From JAWLBM01 sp041687675 (GTDB lineage Bacteria > Pseudomonadota > Alphaproteobacteria > Rhizobiales > Pleomorphomonadaceae): a DNA stretch of 64,000 nt. The notes under the pieces are model-generated. The model saw only the letters and a program-made list of their open reading frames with translations. It was not told the origin of the DNA and did not search any database. The stretch is from the NCBI GenBank assembly GCA_041687675.1, contig JAWLBM010000025.1:12380-76379 (forward strand), in the 5' to 3' direction. Of the stretch, positions 23,970 to 33,230 are shown piece after piece (the first letter of the stretch is position 1; each line of letters opens with the position of its first letter). The position numbers and the translations under genes were made by a program.

Positions 23970-25408
23970 AGACCCTCGCCATCGACCAGGGCACCACGTC
24001 CACCCGCGCCCTCGTGATCGACGCGGACGGCCGCGCGGAGGTGATCCTTGCCCGCCCGCATCGGCAGATCTACCCGCGCTCGGGATGGGTGGAGCACGAC
24101 CCGGAGGAGCTCCTCGCCAGCCTGCGCGCCTGCCTCGCGGCGGCGGGCGAGGTCGAGGGCCTCGTCGCGATCGGCCTCGACAACCAGGGCGAGAGCTGCC
24201 TCGCCTGGGACGCCGAGACCGGCGCGGCGGTGAGCCCGGTGCTCGTCTGGCAGGACGACCGGACCTCGGGCGACATCGAGCGGATGCGCTCGGAGGGGCT
24301 CGAGGGCCTCGTCCGCACGTGCGCCGGCCTTCCGCTCGACCCCTACTTCTCCGCCTCCAAGCTCGCCTGGATCCTGCGCGAGATCCCCGAGGCGGCCAGG
24401 CTTCGGGCGCGCGGGCGCCTGCGCCTCGGCACCACCGACGCCTTCTTCCTCGACCGCCTCGCCGGGCGCTTCGTCACCGACGTCACCACCGCCTCGCGGA
24501 CCTCGCTGATGAACCTCTCCACCTGCCGCTGGGACGAGGACCTCTGCGCCGCCTTCGGCGTGCCGATCGAGGCGCTGCCGCAGATCGTGCCGACGACCGG
24601 CGAGTTCGGGGCGCTTGCCTGCGGCGCGCGCCGGGTGCCGCTGACGGCGAGCCTGGTCGACCAGCAGGCGTCCCTCTACGGCCACGGCTGCCGCGTCGCC
24701 GGCGACGCCAAGATCACCTTCGGCACCGGCGCCTTCGCCCTCGCCGTCACCGGCCCCTCGCTCTCAGCCGACATCCCCGGCGTGCTGCCGACGGTGGCCT
24801 GGCAGAAGGCCGGCGAGGCGCCGACCTATGCGCTGGACGGCGGCGTCTACGCCGCCTCCTCGGCGGTGAACTGGGCCCGCTCGCTCGGCCTGTTCTCGTC
24901 CTTCGACGAGATTGGCGCCTTCGAGCGCCCGGCGGCGGTGGACCGCGGCATCGTCTTCGTGCCGGCGCTGTCGGGCCTCGCCTGCCCGCACTGGGACCGC
25001 CGCGCCCGCGGCGCCTGGCTCGGCCTTTCCCTCGACAGCGGACCGGCGGACATGATGCAGGCGCTGCTCGAAGGCGTCGCGTTCAGGATGGCGGAGGTCG
25101 CCGAGGCCATCGGCGCCCGCCAGCCGCTCTCCGAGCCGGTGAGCATCGACGGCGGCATGACCGCGAACCCCTATTTCTGCCGGTTCCTCGCCGACAGCCT
25201 CGGCCGCGACCTCGTCGTCTCGCAGGAGCCGGAGCTCACCGCCGTCGGCGCCGCGGCGCTCGCCGCCGAGGCCGCCGGCCGCCCGTTCGCCTTCGAGCGC
25301 CGGGGCCGCAACGTCGCCGCCGCCGCGGCGCCGGCCGGCCGGCTCGCCACCTTCGCCGCCGCCCGCCGGGCGGTCCAGTCCTTCGGAGCGGCGGCGACGG
25401 CACCCTAG
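23966..25408 (+). CDS. FGGY-family carbohydrate kinase, glycerol-kinase-like with altered substrate site
   Basis: The 480-residue protein is closest to glycerol kinase in layout: AIDQGTTSTRALVID at the N-terminus, VLVWQDDRTS, DPYFSASKLAWIL, GTTDAFFLDRLAGRFVTDVT, VDQQASLYGH (catalytic Asp 232), KITFGTGAF and DGGMTANPYFCRF. In glycerol kinase the substrate is gripped by an Arg-Glu pair in NQRET; here it reads NQGES (Gly75-Glu76), so one grip is lost while Tyr127 and Asp232 remain. The substrate is therefore probably a related, perhaps larger, polyol rather than glycerol. The GTG start overlaps the upstream stop. Last gene of the dehydrogenase-oxidoreductase-kinase operon; it should produce the DeoR effector. 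Confidence 0.83.
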   Translation: MKTLAIDQGTTSTRALVIDADGRAEVILARPHRQIYPRSGWVEHDPEELLASLRACLAAAGEVEGLVAIGLDNQGESCLAWDAETGAAVSPVLVWQDDRTSGDIERMRSEGLEGLVRTCAGLPLDPYFSASKLAWILREIPEAARLRARGRLRLGTTDAFFLDRLAGRFVTDVTTASRTSLMNLSTCRWDEDLCAAFGVPIEALPQIVPTTGEFGALACGARRVPLTASLVDQQASLYGHGCRVAGDAKITFGTGAFALAVTGPSLSADIPGVLPTVAWQKAGEAPTYALDGGVYAASSAVNWARSLGLFSSFDEIGAFERPAAVDRGIVFVPALSGLACPHWDRRARGAWLGLSLDSGPADMMQALLEGVAFRMAEVAEAIGARQPLSEPVSIDGGMTANPYFCRFLADSLGRDLVVSQEPELTAVGAAALAAEAAGRPFAFERRGRNVAAAAAPAGRLATFAAARRAVQSFGAAATAP

Positions 25409-25494
25409 GGCGCCTTCCAATCCGGTGGACTCACCTGATCGATGAGAAACCGCGCCAGATTCAGAGCCTTGGGCACGCCCCCGGGTCACCGCGC

Positions 25495-26649
25495 TCATCG
25501 CGTCGCGCCGTCGTCCGGGCGCCCGTCGGGGAGGTCGTTGAACCGCCGCACGAAGCGCCGGTCGATATGGTCCTTCCAGAGAAAGGCCCAGCGCCCCTCG
25601 GCCGCGAGAGCGCCGTAGACGGCGATCGCCCGCCCGTCCCCGGTCGAGAGCAGCGACAGGAACCGCCGTTGCGGACGGTAGGGGTGCGCCGCCTGGCCGC
25701 GCGCCCGTCGCCTGAGGTTCTCCGCCAGCACCGGCCCCTGGCGGACGGCGAAGACGCCGGCCTTCGGCCGCGGGTGTTCGAGCACGGTCGCGCAGTCGCC
25801 GACGGCGAAGATCTCGTCGTGGCCGACAAGCTGGAGCGTCGGGCGGGCGGCGAGGAAGCCGTCCCCGTCCAGCGGCAGGCCGGTGCCGCGGAACCAGGCC
25901 GGCGCGGCGGCCCGGGTCGCGATCAGCACCGCCTCGGCTTCGACGAAGGTTCCCGACGCGAGGCGGACGCCCTCCGGCGTCACCTCCACCGCCGCGTCGT
26001 CCTCGACCAGGGCGACGCCGTTCCGCGCCAGCGCCGCGCGGGCGTAGCGGCGGGCCCGCGACGTCGTGCCCGCCAGCAGAGCGCCCCCGGCGATCCCGGT
26101 CACCCGCCCGGCCGCGGCGTCGCTCCCGCCGCCCTCGCGGCGCAGCCGAGCCGCCAAGGCGAGGGAGAGTTCGAAGCCCGCGGCGCCGCCGCCGACCACG
26201 GCGAAGCGTCCCGCCGCGCGGCGCTCGAGCGACCGGAACCTCGGCCAGAAGGTCGAGATCGGCTTGACGGCGAGCGCGTGCTCGGCGCCGGCGATCCCCG
26301 AAAGGTCCGGCGTGATGCCGACGTCGAGGGACAGGAGGTCGTAGGCGACCGGCTCCCGCCCGGCGACCGACGCCCGCCGCGCGGCCGGGTCGATCCCGTC
26401 GACCGCCCCGTGGACCAGCCGGGCGCCGGCGAAGGCGGCAAGGCGGACGAGGTCGATGTGGCACTCCTCGGGGCGGTAGATGCCGGCGACCAGCCCGGGG
26501 AGCATCCCCGAATAGGGAGCCTCGAGTTCCTTGGCGACCACCGTGAGCCGGACCCCCGGCTCGGGCCGCATCCCGAACGTCCGGAGCACGGAGACATGCG
26601 CATGCCCGCCGCCGACCAGCAGGATCTCGGTGCGGACCGGCCCGGTCAT
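25495..26649 (-). CDS. FAD-dependent oxidoreductase of the SelD-partner family
   Basis: The 384-residue protein reads LLVGGGHAHVSVLRTFGMRP, ELEAPYSGMLPGLVAGIYRP, ECHIDLVRLAAFAGARLVHG, YDLLSLDVGITP and DEIFAVGDCATV. This matches the family of NADH-dehydrogenase-like flavoproteins that in many bacteria are fused to the N-terminus of SelD (selenide, water dikinase). Here the SelD half is absent and no free selD is in the window. The dinucleotide motif in the middle is VVGGGAAGFELSLALAAR. The family probably reduces a selenium or sulfur compound for selenophosphate synthesis (inference from fusions). It is divergent from fdhD, a maturation gene for formate dehydrogenases, many of which are selenoproteins. 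Confidence 0.8.
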   Translation of the reverse strand: MTGPVRTEILLVGGGHAHVSVLRTFGMRPEPGVRLTVVAKELEAPYSGMLPGLVAGIYRPEECHIDLVRLAAFAGARLVHGAVDGIDPAARRASVAGREPVAYDLLSLDVGITPDLSGIAGAEHALAVKPISTFWPRFRSLERRAAGRFAVVGGGAAGFELSLALAARLRREGGGSDAAAGRVTGIAGGALLAGTTSRARRYARAALARNGVALVEDDAAVEVTPEGVRLASGTFVEAEAVLIATRAAAPAWFRGTGLPLDGDGFLAARPTLQLVGHDEIFAVGDCATVLEHPRPKAGVFAVRQGPVLAENLRRRARGQAAHPYRPQRRFLSLLSTGDGRAIAVYGALAAEGRWAFLWKDHIDRRFVRRFNDLPDGRPDDGATR

Positions 26650-26952
26650 GCCGCCGGATCGGCGTCGAGTGTTTCCGTCATCGTCCGGTTCACCGGTGAC
26701 CTCGTGATCCTCTGCCGCCTTGCGTGTGTCGACGGTCGCTGGCGGGGCGTGTCGGCGACATGGAGCCCAGCGCGGCCTGCCAAGTCAACGCCCGTCCGGT
26801 CCTGGCCTCCCGCAGCGACGCGCCCGGATCCCGGCAGTCGGGTGCGCCCGGGACGACAGCGAGGCGCCCCGCGTCCCGGTCCGGACACGTTGCCTCGCCG
26901 GGGCATCGGGGATACCAGTCGTCCACCGGCATCCGGTCCGGGAGAGAGGGCG
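26650..26952. other. divergent intergenic region between the SelD-partner gene and fdhD
   Basis: This 303-bp gap must hold the promoters of both neighbours. I see no repeat, RNA gene, riboswitch-like pairing or short coding frame that I can defend. GGGAGAGAGG just before 26953 is the fdhD ribosome site. Confidence 0.5.
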
Positions 26953-27759
26953 ATGGCGTCATCGATCGAGACGGGCGCCCGGCGGATCGCCGGGGCGAGC
27001 GTGACGGCGACGCGGCGCGGCCTGCCGCGGGAGGCGCCGGTCGCCATCGTGCACAACGGCTCCACCCACGCGGTGATGATGGCGACGCCGGACGACCTCG
27101 AGGACTTCGCGGTCGGCTTCTCCATCTCCGAGGGCGTGGTCCGCGATGTCTCGGAGATCCGGTCCGTCGAGGTGGTGGAGCACGAACGGGGCGTGGAGCT
27201 GCGGCTCTGGCTCGCGCCGGAGGTGGCCGCCGCTGTCGCGGCCCGGCGGCGGCTGATCGCCGGCCCGACGGGCTGCGGCCTCTGCGGGGTGGAGAGCCTC
27301 GAGGCCGCCATCTCGCCGGCCCGGCGCGTTCCGGAGGGGGGGACCTTTGATCCCGAGGAGGTCCGGCGCGGGTTCCGGGCGCTGGAGGGCGCGCAGGTCC
27401 TCGGCCGGGAGACCCGGGCGACCCACGCGGCCGCCCTCTGGCTACCGGGCACCGGCCTTGTCGCCGTCCGCGAGGACGTCGGCCGCCACAATGCGCTCGA
27501 CAAGCTGGTCGGGTTCGCCGTGCGCGGGGGGATCGCCGTCGAGGACGCGATCGTCCTGATCACCAGCCGCGTCTCGATCGAGATGGTCCAGAAGACGGCG
27601 ACGCTCGGCGCCCGGGTGCTGGCGGCGGTGTCGGTGCCGACCGACCTCGCCGTCCGCACCGCCGCCGAGGCGGGCATCACCCTCGTCGCCGTGGCCCGCG
27701 AGGACTCCTTCGAGGTCTTCACCCACCCGGAGCGGATCCGCACCGCACCGCCGGCCTGA
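26953..27759 (+). CDS. fdhD: formate dehydrogenase accessory sulfurtransferase FdhD
   Basis: The 268-residue protein has the FdhD landmarks: PREAPVAIVHNGSTHAVMMA, FAVGFSISEGVV, the CxxC sulfur-carrying pair in TGCGLCG (C108, C111) and REDVGRHNALDKLVG. FdhD moves sulfur from the cysteine desulfurase IscS to the molybdenum cofactor of formate dehydrogenase, forming the sulfido ligand needed for activity. The ATG at 26953 is chosen for its GGGAGAGAGG. No formate dehydrogenase subunit lies in the window, so the target enzyme is encoded elsewhere. Its only functional link nearby is the divergent SelD-partner flavoprotein. Confidence 0.93.
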   Translation: MASSIETGARRIAGASVTATRRGLPREAPVAIVHNGSTHAVMMATPDDLEDFAVGFSISEGVVRDVSEIRSVEVVEHERGVELRLWLAPEVAAAVAARRRLIAGPTGCGLCGVESLEAAISPARRVPEGGTFDPEEVRRGFRALEGAQVLGRETRATHAAALWLPGTGLVAVREDVGRHNALDKLVGFAVRGGIAVEDAIVLITSRVSIEMVQKTATLGARVLAAVSVPTDLAVRTAAEAGITLVAVAREDSFEVFTHPERIRTAPPA

Positions 27760-27856
27760 CATCGCCGGCGGCGCCGCCGAATGTTCTTCCCCTGCCGCGG
27801 CCTGGATTCCGATTTCATGCTACCTTCCCTAACAATGGCAATAAGGGGGCAGGGAC

Positions 27857-28732
27857 ATGGACACGCCGGGGGCCGTGGAGCGCTACTTCGCCGGATGGAT
27901 CGCGCGGGACGCGGAGGCGGTGCTTGCGTCACTCGCCGAGGACGGCACCTACCAGGATCCGAGGACGGGAGGGCCGGTCTCCGGCGCGGCCTTCCGCGGC
28001 TACATGGAGGGGCTCTGGGCGGCCTTTCCCGACCTCGGCTTCGACGTCGGGGCGACCCATGTGGCCGGTCCCGACCTTATCGCCGCCGAATGGGTGATGA
28101 CCGGCACGAACACCGGGCCGATGATGGGGCTGCCGCCGAGCGGCCGGGCGGTGCGCCTCGAGGGCGCCGACTTCTTCCGCGTCTCGGGCGACCGGATCGC
28201 CTCCGTCCACGGCTACTTCGACGCCGGCGCCATCCCGCGGCAACTCGGGATGGACGTCATCGTCCAGCCCTCGGCCATCGGTCCGTTCCGCTTCGGCGTC
28301 TCGACCATGGTGCAGACCGGCCGCACCGACGAGCCGGTCGCCTTCGCGATCACCTCGCTCGAGGCGATCGACCAGGACGCCGTCCAGAAGGTGCGGGCCG
28401 GCTCCCGCGACTCGATGATCGACATGCTCTCCATGCCCGGCTTCATCGGGGCCACCACGGCGACCATCGGCACGCGGATGGTGACGATCAGCGCCTGGGA
28501 CGACCCCGAGGCGCCGCGGCGGACGATGCGGGAGGGCCGCCACGCCGAGGTGATGCGCGGCATCCCCGACGGCAGCTTCGCGCGTCACGGCTTCACCAGC
28601 GTCTGGGTCAAGGAGCGGGTCAACCCGGTCTACGTCCGCTGCGAGGCCTGCGGGAAGATGTCCCGCGGCGCCGCCCCCGGCGCCACCTGCAGCTGCGGCG
28701 CCCCCCTCCCCGAGCCGCGGCCCTTCTGGTAG
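27857..28732 (+). CDS. SnoaL-like protein with ABM-like middle domain and C-terminal zinc ribbon
   Basis: The 291-residue protein seems to join three parts. Residues 1-130 are SnoaL/NTF2-like (YFAGWIARDAEAVLASLAED; FRGYMEGLWAAFPDLGFDVG; VHGYFDAGAIPRQLGMD). Residues 140-240 resemble an antibiotic-biosynthesis-monooxygenase-type ferredoxin-like fold (ATTATIGTRMVTISAWDDPE). The end carries a CxxC...CxC zinc ribbon (C262, C265, C278, C280). The substrate and reaction are unknown; the SnoaL part suggests a small hydrophobic ligand and an ester cyclase-like or isomerase-like role. AAGGGGGCAGGG lies before the ATG. It is a single-gene unit that ends 115 bp before the left boundary of the tRNA-linked island. 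Confidence 0.7.
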   Translation: MDTPGAVERYFAGWIARDAEAVLASLAEDGTYQDPRTGGPVSGAAFRGYMEGLWAAFPDLGFDVGATHVAGPDLIAAEWVMTGTNTGPMMGLPPSGRAVRLEGADFFRVSGDRIASVHGYFDAGAIPRQLGMDVIVQPSAIGPFRFGVSTMVQTGRTDEPVAFAITSLEAIDQDAVQKVRAGSRDSMIDMLSMPGFIGATTATIGTRMVTISAWDDPEAPRRTMREGRHAEVMRGIPDGSFARHGFTSVWVKERVNPVYVRCEACGKMSRGAAPGATCSCGAPLPEPRPFW

Positions 28733-28847
28733 CCGGGGGGCCGGCGCCGCGACGGTTTGCGAGGCCTCGCGGCAGGCCGGCCCCGCATCCCTGCGCCCGG
28801 CATCGCAACCGTGGCCTACCGTCCGGCCGAGCGTTTCGGGGAGGATG

Positions 28848-28863
28848 TGGTGGGCCCGGCAGG
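28848..28863. repeat. left att-like direct repeat (copy of tRNA-Ile 3' end)
   Basis: TGGTGGGCCCGGCAGG is identical to 38514-38529, the last 16 bases of the tRNA-Ile gene including its CCA. An exact tRNA 3'-end copy 9.7 kb away is the classical mark left by tyrosine-integrase insertion. Confidence 0.85.
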
Positions 28864-29257
28864 CCCGTCAGTACCCATGCGACGAGGATCAGTTGCCATT
28901 GGACGTTCAGGCGGATCACTCCTGCGAGCACGTCAAGGTCAACCAGGCCCGCGTGGAGTCCTAAGCCGAAGTCGACGAGCGTGAAGCGGAACGCCGCCGG
29001 AAGCGGGGGCGCAACCTATGAGCCGCGGCAGTTCCCCGGAGCCCGGCGATGTCGTCCTCGCCACGCGTGAGGGGTAGATCCTGGTAGAGCGTCCGCTCCA
29101 GCACCGGCCGCCGCGGATCTCGCTCCGGGCGATCCGTATCAGCCCGGGACCGGGCCGCCGATCGGTCTGGCTCGGCGCCTGCCCGGAGCGCATGGCTCCC
29201 CACGTCACCCCAATTCCTCTCGCGATAGCCGTTGCGCTGGACCAACGCGGCGGGACA

Positions 29258-29340
29258 CGACCCAAGCAGAACCGGCTGCTGGCGAGTCTGCCCGCAGGTC
29301 TCTCCCCGTCTGTCGCCTGCTGGAATTCGAGACGCTCGGC
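29258..29340 (+). pseudogene. possible remnant of a Crp/Fnr-type regulator N-terminus
   Basis: The + strand reads PKQNRLLASLPA (29261-29296), very like the opening NRLLASLP of many Crp/Fnr-family regulators; a later stretch in another frame reads LLEFETLGAE, also reminiscent of the family. The match is short, broken by a frameshift and cut off by the converging gene at 29353. It lies inside the island near its left end. It is offered as a remnant only. Confidence 0.3.
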
Positions 29341-29352
29341 GCCGAACGCCCG

Positions 29353-30915
29353 TCATCGGCAGAAGATCGGGCTGGTCCAGGTCATCTGGCCGCCGGCCTG
29401 CCGCATCCGCGCGTAGATGGTGTCACCGCGCTCGAGCGGGTCGATCGGCAGCCGCCCGCGCCATTGCCATTGCTCCGGCCGCGGCGGCGGCAGGAACCGC
29501 CAGGCCGGGCTGTCGATCGGACCGAGGTTGCCCGACAGCGCGCCCCGGAGCAGCCGGTCGGCCGGGATGTCGACCTCTTGGCCGTCGAACGTCGCCCGGA
29601 TCGTCGCCTCCGGATCGAGCCGGACGCGCAGCGCCACGGCCTGCATGCTCGGCGTCACGTTGTTCGGGTTGGCGTGGGCGCGGATGCGGAAGCGCAGCGC
29701 GTCTCCGTCAACGTCGAGGAGGTCGTCGTCCTCGCCGTCTTCGTCGCCCTCGAGCGGCGAGACCACCTCCGGCCCGCGCAGCCTCGGCTCGACGGCCAGG
29801 ATCTCGCCGCCGTCGATTCGCAGCGCGCCGGTCCAGACGTGCGAAGATCCGCGGGAACCCCAGCCAAGTTCGACGACCAGCAGCGTCTCCAGCCGCCCGT
29901 CGCGCGCGCCCGCGTCGACCGGCGAGGGCTCAAGGTCCGGCGTGACCCGAGCGACGACCCGGCCGTTGCGCACAAGGTCGATACTGTCGATGAACCCGCC
30001 GCCCACGGCTTCGAGGTCGATCGCCTCGCCGCCCGGCGGCACGATCGACCCTTGCGGCCGATCGCCGAGAGCCATGAACAGATGGGTGCAGTCGCCGGTC
30101 AGCGCGTTGCTGCGCCGGTCCCAAAGCGCCTCCCACAGCGCCTCCGGCGTGTTCTCGGCCGCGTAGACGCAACTGCGGCCATGGCCGTAGGATCCGGGAT
30201 ATCCGCTGTGATGGTCGGTGTTGCCGAGCACTCCGAACACGTGCCCCTCGGCGAGCCCGTGTCGAACGGTGCCGAACCCGTCGCCGGGGCCCATCGAATG
30301 CAGGAACGGACGGTCGACGACAGACGCCTCGGAGCAGCCGTGCATCGAGATCATCTCCAGCACCGGCGACAGCGCCTCGTCGAACGACGCCCAGTTGATG
30401 CCGCGCGCGCCGACGCGGTAGGCAATGTGGTGAGGGAACGCCAGCGCCCGGCCGGGATACCGCTCCTCCAGCCGTCGGCGCAATTCGGCGGGGCTGTCCG
30501 CCTTGATCAACGCGTGCTGGTCGAGGTCGCGGTAGAGGATGGTGTAGTCGCCATGCTCGCAGGAGTGGATCTCATAGCCGGGGAACACGGTGAAACGTCC
30601 CGGACTGGCGTAGTCCCTCAGCGTCCCGAAGTGCGCCGGCCAGAGCCTTTCCAGCTTGGCGAAGCCCTTGACGTGGAAATCGACGATATGCGCGACGCGC
30701 GGGTCGTCGACCGGCATGTCGGGCCAGTGGGCGTGACCGGTGACCGAAACGAAGTCGAGCTGCCGCCGCGCGCGGCGCAAAGCGGCGTCGAGGCTGCCGT
30801 GGCCGTAGGACAGGGCGCAATGATTGTGGATGTCGCCGTAGAGCGGGCGCAGGCCAAGCCGGCCGGCCAGCGGGGTCAGGCGTTCCGGCAGCCGCTCCTT
30901 CAGCATGAGGGGCAC
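29353..30915 (-). CDS. PHP-domain-like metal-dependent hydrolase
   Basis: The 520-residue protein opens with a PHP-type metal site: LYGDIHNHCALSYGHGSLDA (HxH at the first strand), LDFVSVTGHAHWPDMP, FPGYEIHSCEHGDYTI, ALAFPHHIAY, ISMHGCSE and VFGVLGNTDHHSGYPG. The order of His and Asp residues fits DUF3604/PHP phosphoesterase-like enzymes. The second half is beta-rich. Substrate unknown. The GTG at 30915 has no clear ribosome site. In the same frame an upstream CTG at 30969 would add LDEHLFDRRDDV and lies 4 bp after AGGAGG, while an ATG at 30965 in another frame opens a 21-codon reading frame ending at TGA across the internal ATG at 30906. The true start is unresolved. Only gene of the island transcribed after the regulator on the minus strand. 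Confidence 0.72.
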   Translation of the reverse strand: MPLMLKERLPERLTPLAGRLGLRPLYGDIHNHCALSYGHGSLDAALRRARRQLDFVSVTGHAHWPDMPVDDPRVAHIVDFHVKGFAKLERLWPAHFGTLRDYASPGRFTVFPGYEIHSCEHGDYTILYRDLDQHALIKADSPAELRRRLEERYPGRALAFPHHIAYRVGARGINWASFDEALSPVLEMISMHGCSEASVVDRPFLHSMGPGDGFGTVRHGLAEGHVFGVLGNTDHHSGYPGSYGHGRSCVYAAENTPEALWEALWDRRSNALTGDCTHLFMALGDRPQGSIVPPGGEAIDLEAVGGGFIDSIDLVRNGRVVARVTPDLEPSPVDAGARDGRLETLLVVELGWGSRGSSHVWTGALRIDGGEILAVEPRLRGPEVVSPLEGDEDGEDDDLLDVDGDALRFRIRAHANPNNVTPSMQAVALRVRLDPEATIRATFDGQEVDIPADRLLRGALSGNLGPIDSPAWRFLPPPRPEQWQWRGRLPIDPLERGDTIYARMRQAGGQMTWTSPIFCR

Positions 30916-31050
30916 CGGACCGAAGCATGACGAGACATCGTCGCGGCGATCGAACAGGTGTTCATCCAGGCGGCCTCCTGCGCTCTGAAAGTATGAAATA
31001 CAATTTGTAGGAGTTCAATGCCGCCGAACGCGTTCGGGAGCGGGCCGCCG

Positions 31051-32208
31051 TCAGGTCGCCATCGCCCGTCGACGCGCGATCCTGCCGCCGGTGTCGTCGC
31101 GTTCCGGCGCGGCGGTGCTGCCGCGCACGACTTCGCGGCAGGCCAGGAAGCAGATCTCCGGCGCGGCGCTTTGGGCGCGCAGCCGTCGGCGGATCATCGC
31201 CATCATCTGGCGGGCGGCCTCCTCGTGCGAGCTGCCGGCCATGGTGAAGTAGCCGATGTGCTCGGTCGGCACGTTGTGGTGCCCGAGCATGTGGACGCTG
31301 AGATCGCCCGGCCGACCGAGCCCCAGGCGGTCGAGGCAACGACGGATTCCGAGGCCGTCGGAGAGGCCGATGGTCACCAGCGCGGAGAACGGCAGCGCGC
31401 CGGTTGCGGCCATCGCGGCCGAAAGCGTCGCCTCGAACGCCGGATCGACGCTCTGGGTCGGGTGCACCAGGCCCTTCACCTCGAGCGGTTCCGTGACCTC
31501 GACCGGCACGCCGCCCCAGAACCGCAGCCGTGCGAAGGCGCGGCGGACACTGACGATCGGCTGAGCCGTAGATTCGAGCGAGACCATGCCGATGCGCCGG
31601 TGCCCGAGCCCGGTCAGGTGATCGAGCGCCAGTGCCAGCGACTCCTCCCAGTCCGTGCCGATCCGGTCGACATCGACGCCGGACAGCGTGTGTCCGTCGA
31701 CGACGAGCGCGCGCGTCTTCTGCTGGAGGAGGTGCAGCAGCCGGATCGGGATCACTTCGTAGTGCGACTGCAGGATCACCGCGTCGAAGCTGGGCACCGA
31801 GCGCAGCAGCACCAGCAGGTGGTCGGTGTCGTGGTACGACATCTGCACGACCTTGCCGCCGGTCGCGACCATGTCGGCGACGATGTGCTGCTGCACCAGG
31901 ACACAGCGCTCGTTCATGCTGGAATTGGAGAGGATCAGCAGGCTTTCGGGCTGCCGGCCCGCCGTGTCGCGGCCGCCGGCGCGGGTTGCCGCGTCAGCCA
32001 GCTTGATCACGTACGAGCCGCGGCCAACTTGCGACGTCGCCAAGCCTTCCTCCCGCAGGCGGTTGAAGGCCTCCTGCACCGCCGACTGGCTGACGTGGAA
32101 ACGCTTCATCAGGTCGCGGACTGTGGGCAGCCGGGCGCCGTCGTCCAGCTTGTCGACAAGTTCGTAGAGCGCCTGCAGGACCACTTCAGCCGATGCCGTT
32201 CGCACCAT
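31051..32208 (-). CDS. GntR-LacI hybrid transcriptional regulator
   Basis: The 385-residue regulator joins a GntR-type winged helix (LPTVRDLMKRFHVSQSAVQE, then NRLREEGLATSQVGRGSYVI) to a LacI/periplasmic-binding-protein-like sensor (ALVVDGHTLSGVDVDRIGTD; ALDHLTGLGHRRIGMVSLES; LSVHMLGHHNVP). This is the AraR-like arrangement used for sensing sugars or related small ligands. The start MVRTAS at 32208 has GGAG at good distance; upstream in-frame ATGs (32292, 32304, 32319) lack a ribosome site. It is divergent from the ABC operon and upstream of the PHP gene, so it probably controls the island's metabolic genes. Confidence 0.85.
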   Translation of the reverse strand: MVRTASAEVVLQALYELVDKLDDGARLPTVRDLMKRFHVSQSAVQEAFNRLREEGLATSQVGRGSYVIKLADAATRAGGRDTAGRQPESLLILSNSSMNERCVLVQQHIVADMVATGGKVVQMSYHDTDHLLVLLRSVPSFDAVILQSHYEVIPIRLLHLLQQKTRALVVDGHTLSGVDVDRIGTDWEESLALALDHLTGLGHRRIGMVSLESTAQPIVSVRRAFARLRFWGGVPVEVTEPLEVKGLVHPTQSVDPAFEATLSAAMAATGALPFSALVTIGLSDGLGIRRCLDRLGLGRPGDLSVHMLGHHNVPTEHIGYFTMAGSSHEEAARQMMAMIRRRLRAQSAAPEICFLACREVVRGSTAAPERDDTGGRIARRRAMAT

Positions 32209-32408
32209 CGTCCGCTCCGGTTCACCAGTCTCCAATTCGCTGACCGGGTATATCCCCTCGCTGCCCGGCGCAACAGCCGGTGGCGACGGCATTGTACCGG
32301 ACATGAATACATATTGCACTTTACAATTGCCTGCGACCGCCTATCATCGGCCGGAAAAGGCTGGAACCAAGCCGGCGGAGCCTCGCGGCAACCAGGGAGG
32401 CGGTCCAG

Positions 32409-33226
<818 letters not shown>

Positions 33227-33230
<4 letters not shown>

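Larger units (their letters stand above)
28733..29352. other. gene-poor stretch spanning the left boundary of the island
   Basis: No intact gene is visible in these 620 bp. It contains the left 16-bp tRNA repeat (28848-28863) and, near 29260, a short remnant that looks like the start of a Crp/Fnr regulator. The rest has stop codons and no recognisable motif in any frame. Confidence 0.5.

Noticed and set aside
26650..26952. Possible molybdenum-cofactor riboswitch upstream of fdhD.
   Set aside because: No matching helices could be drawn and such riboswitches are uncommon in this bacterial class.
28864..29250. Possible genes in the left end of the island, for example a minus-strand frame with LNVQWQLILVAWVLTG.
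   Set aside because: The hydrophobic stretch is short, no ribosome site precedes it and it matches no family I recognise.
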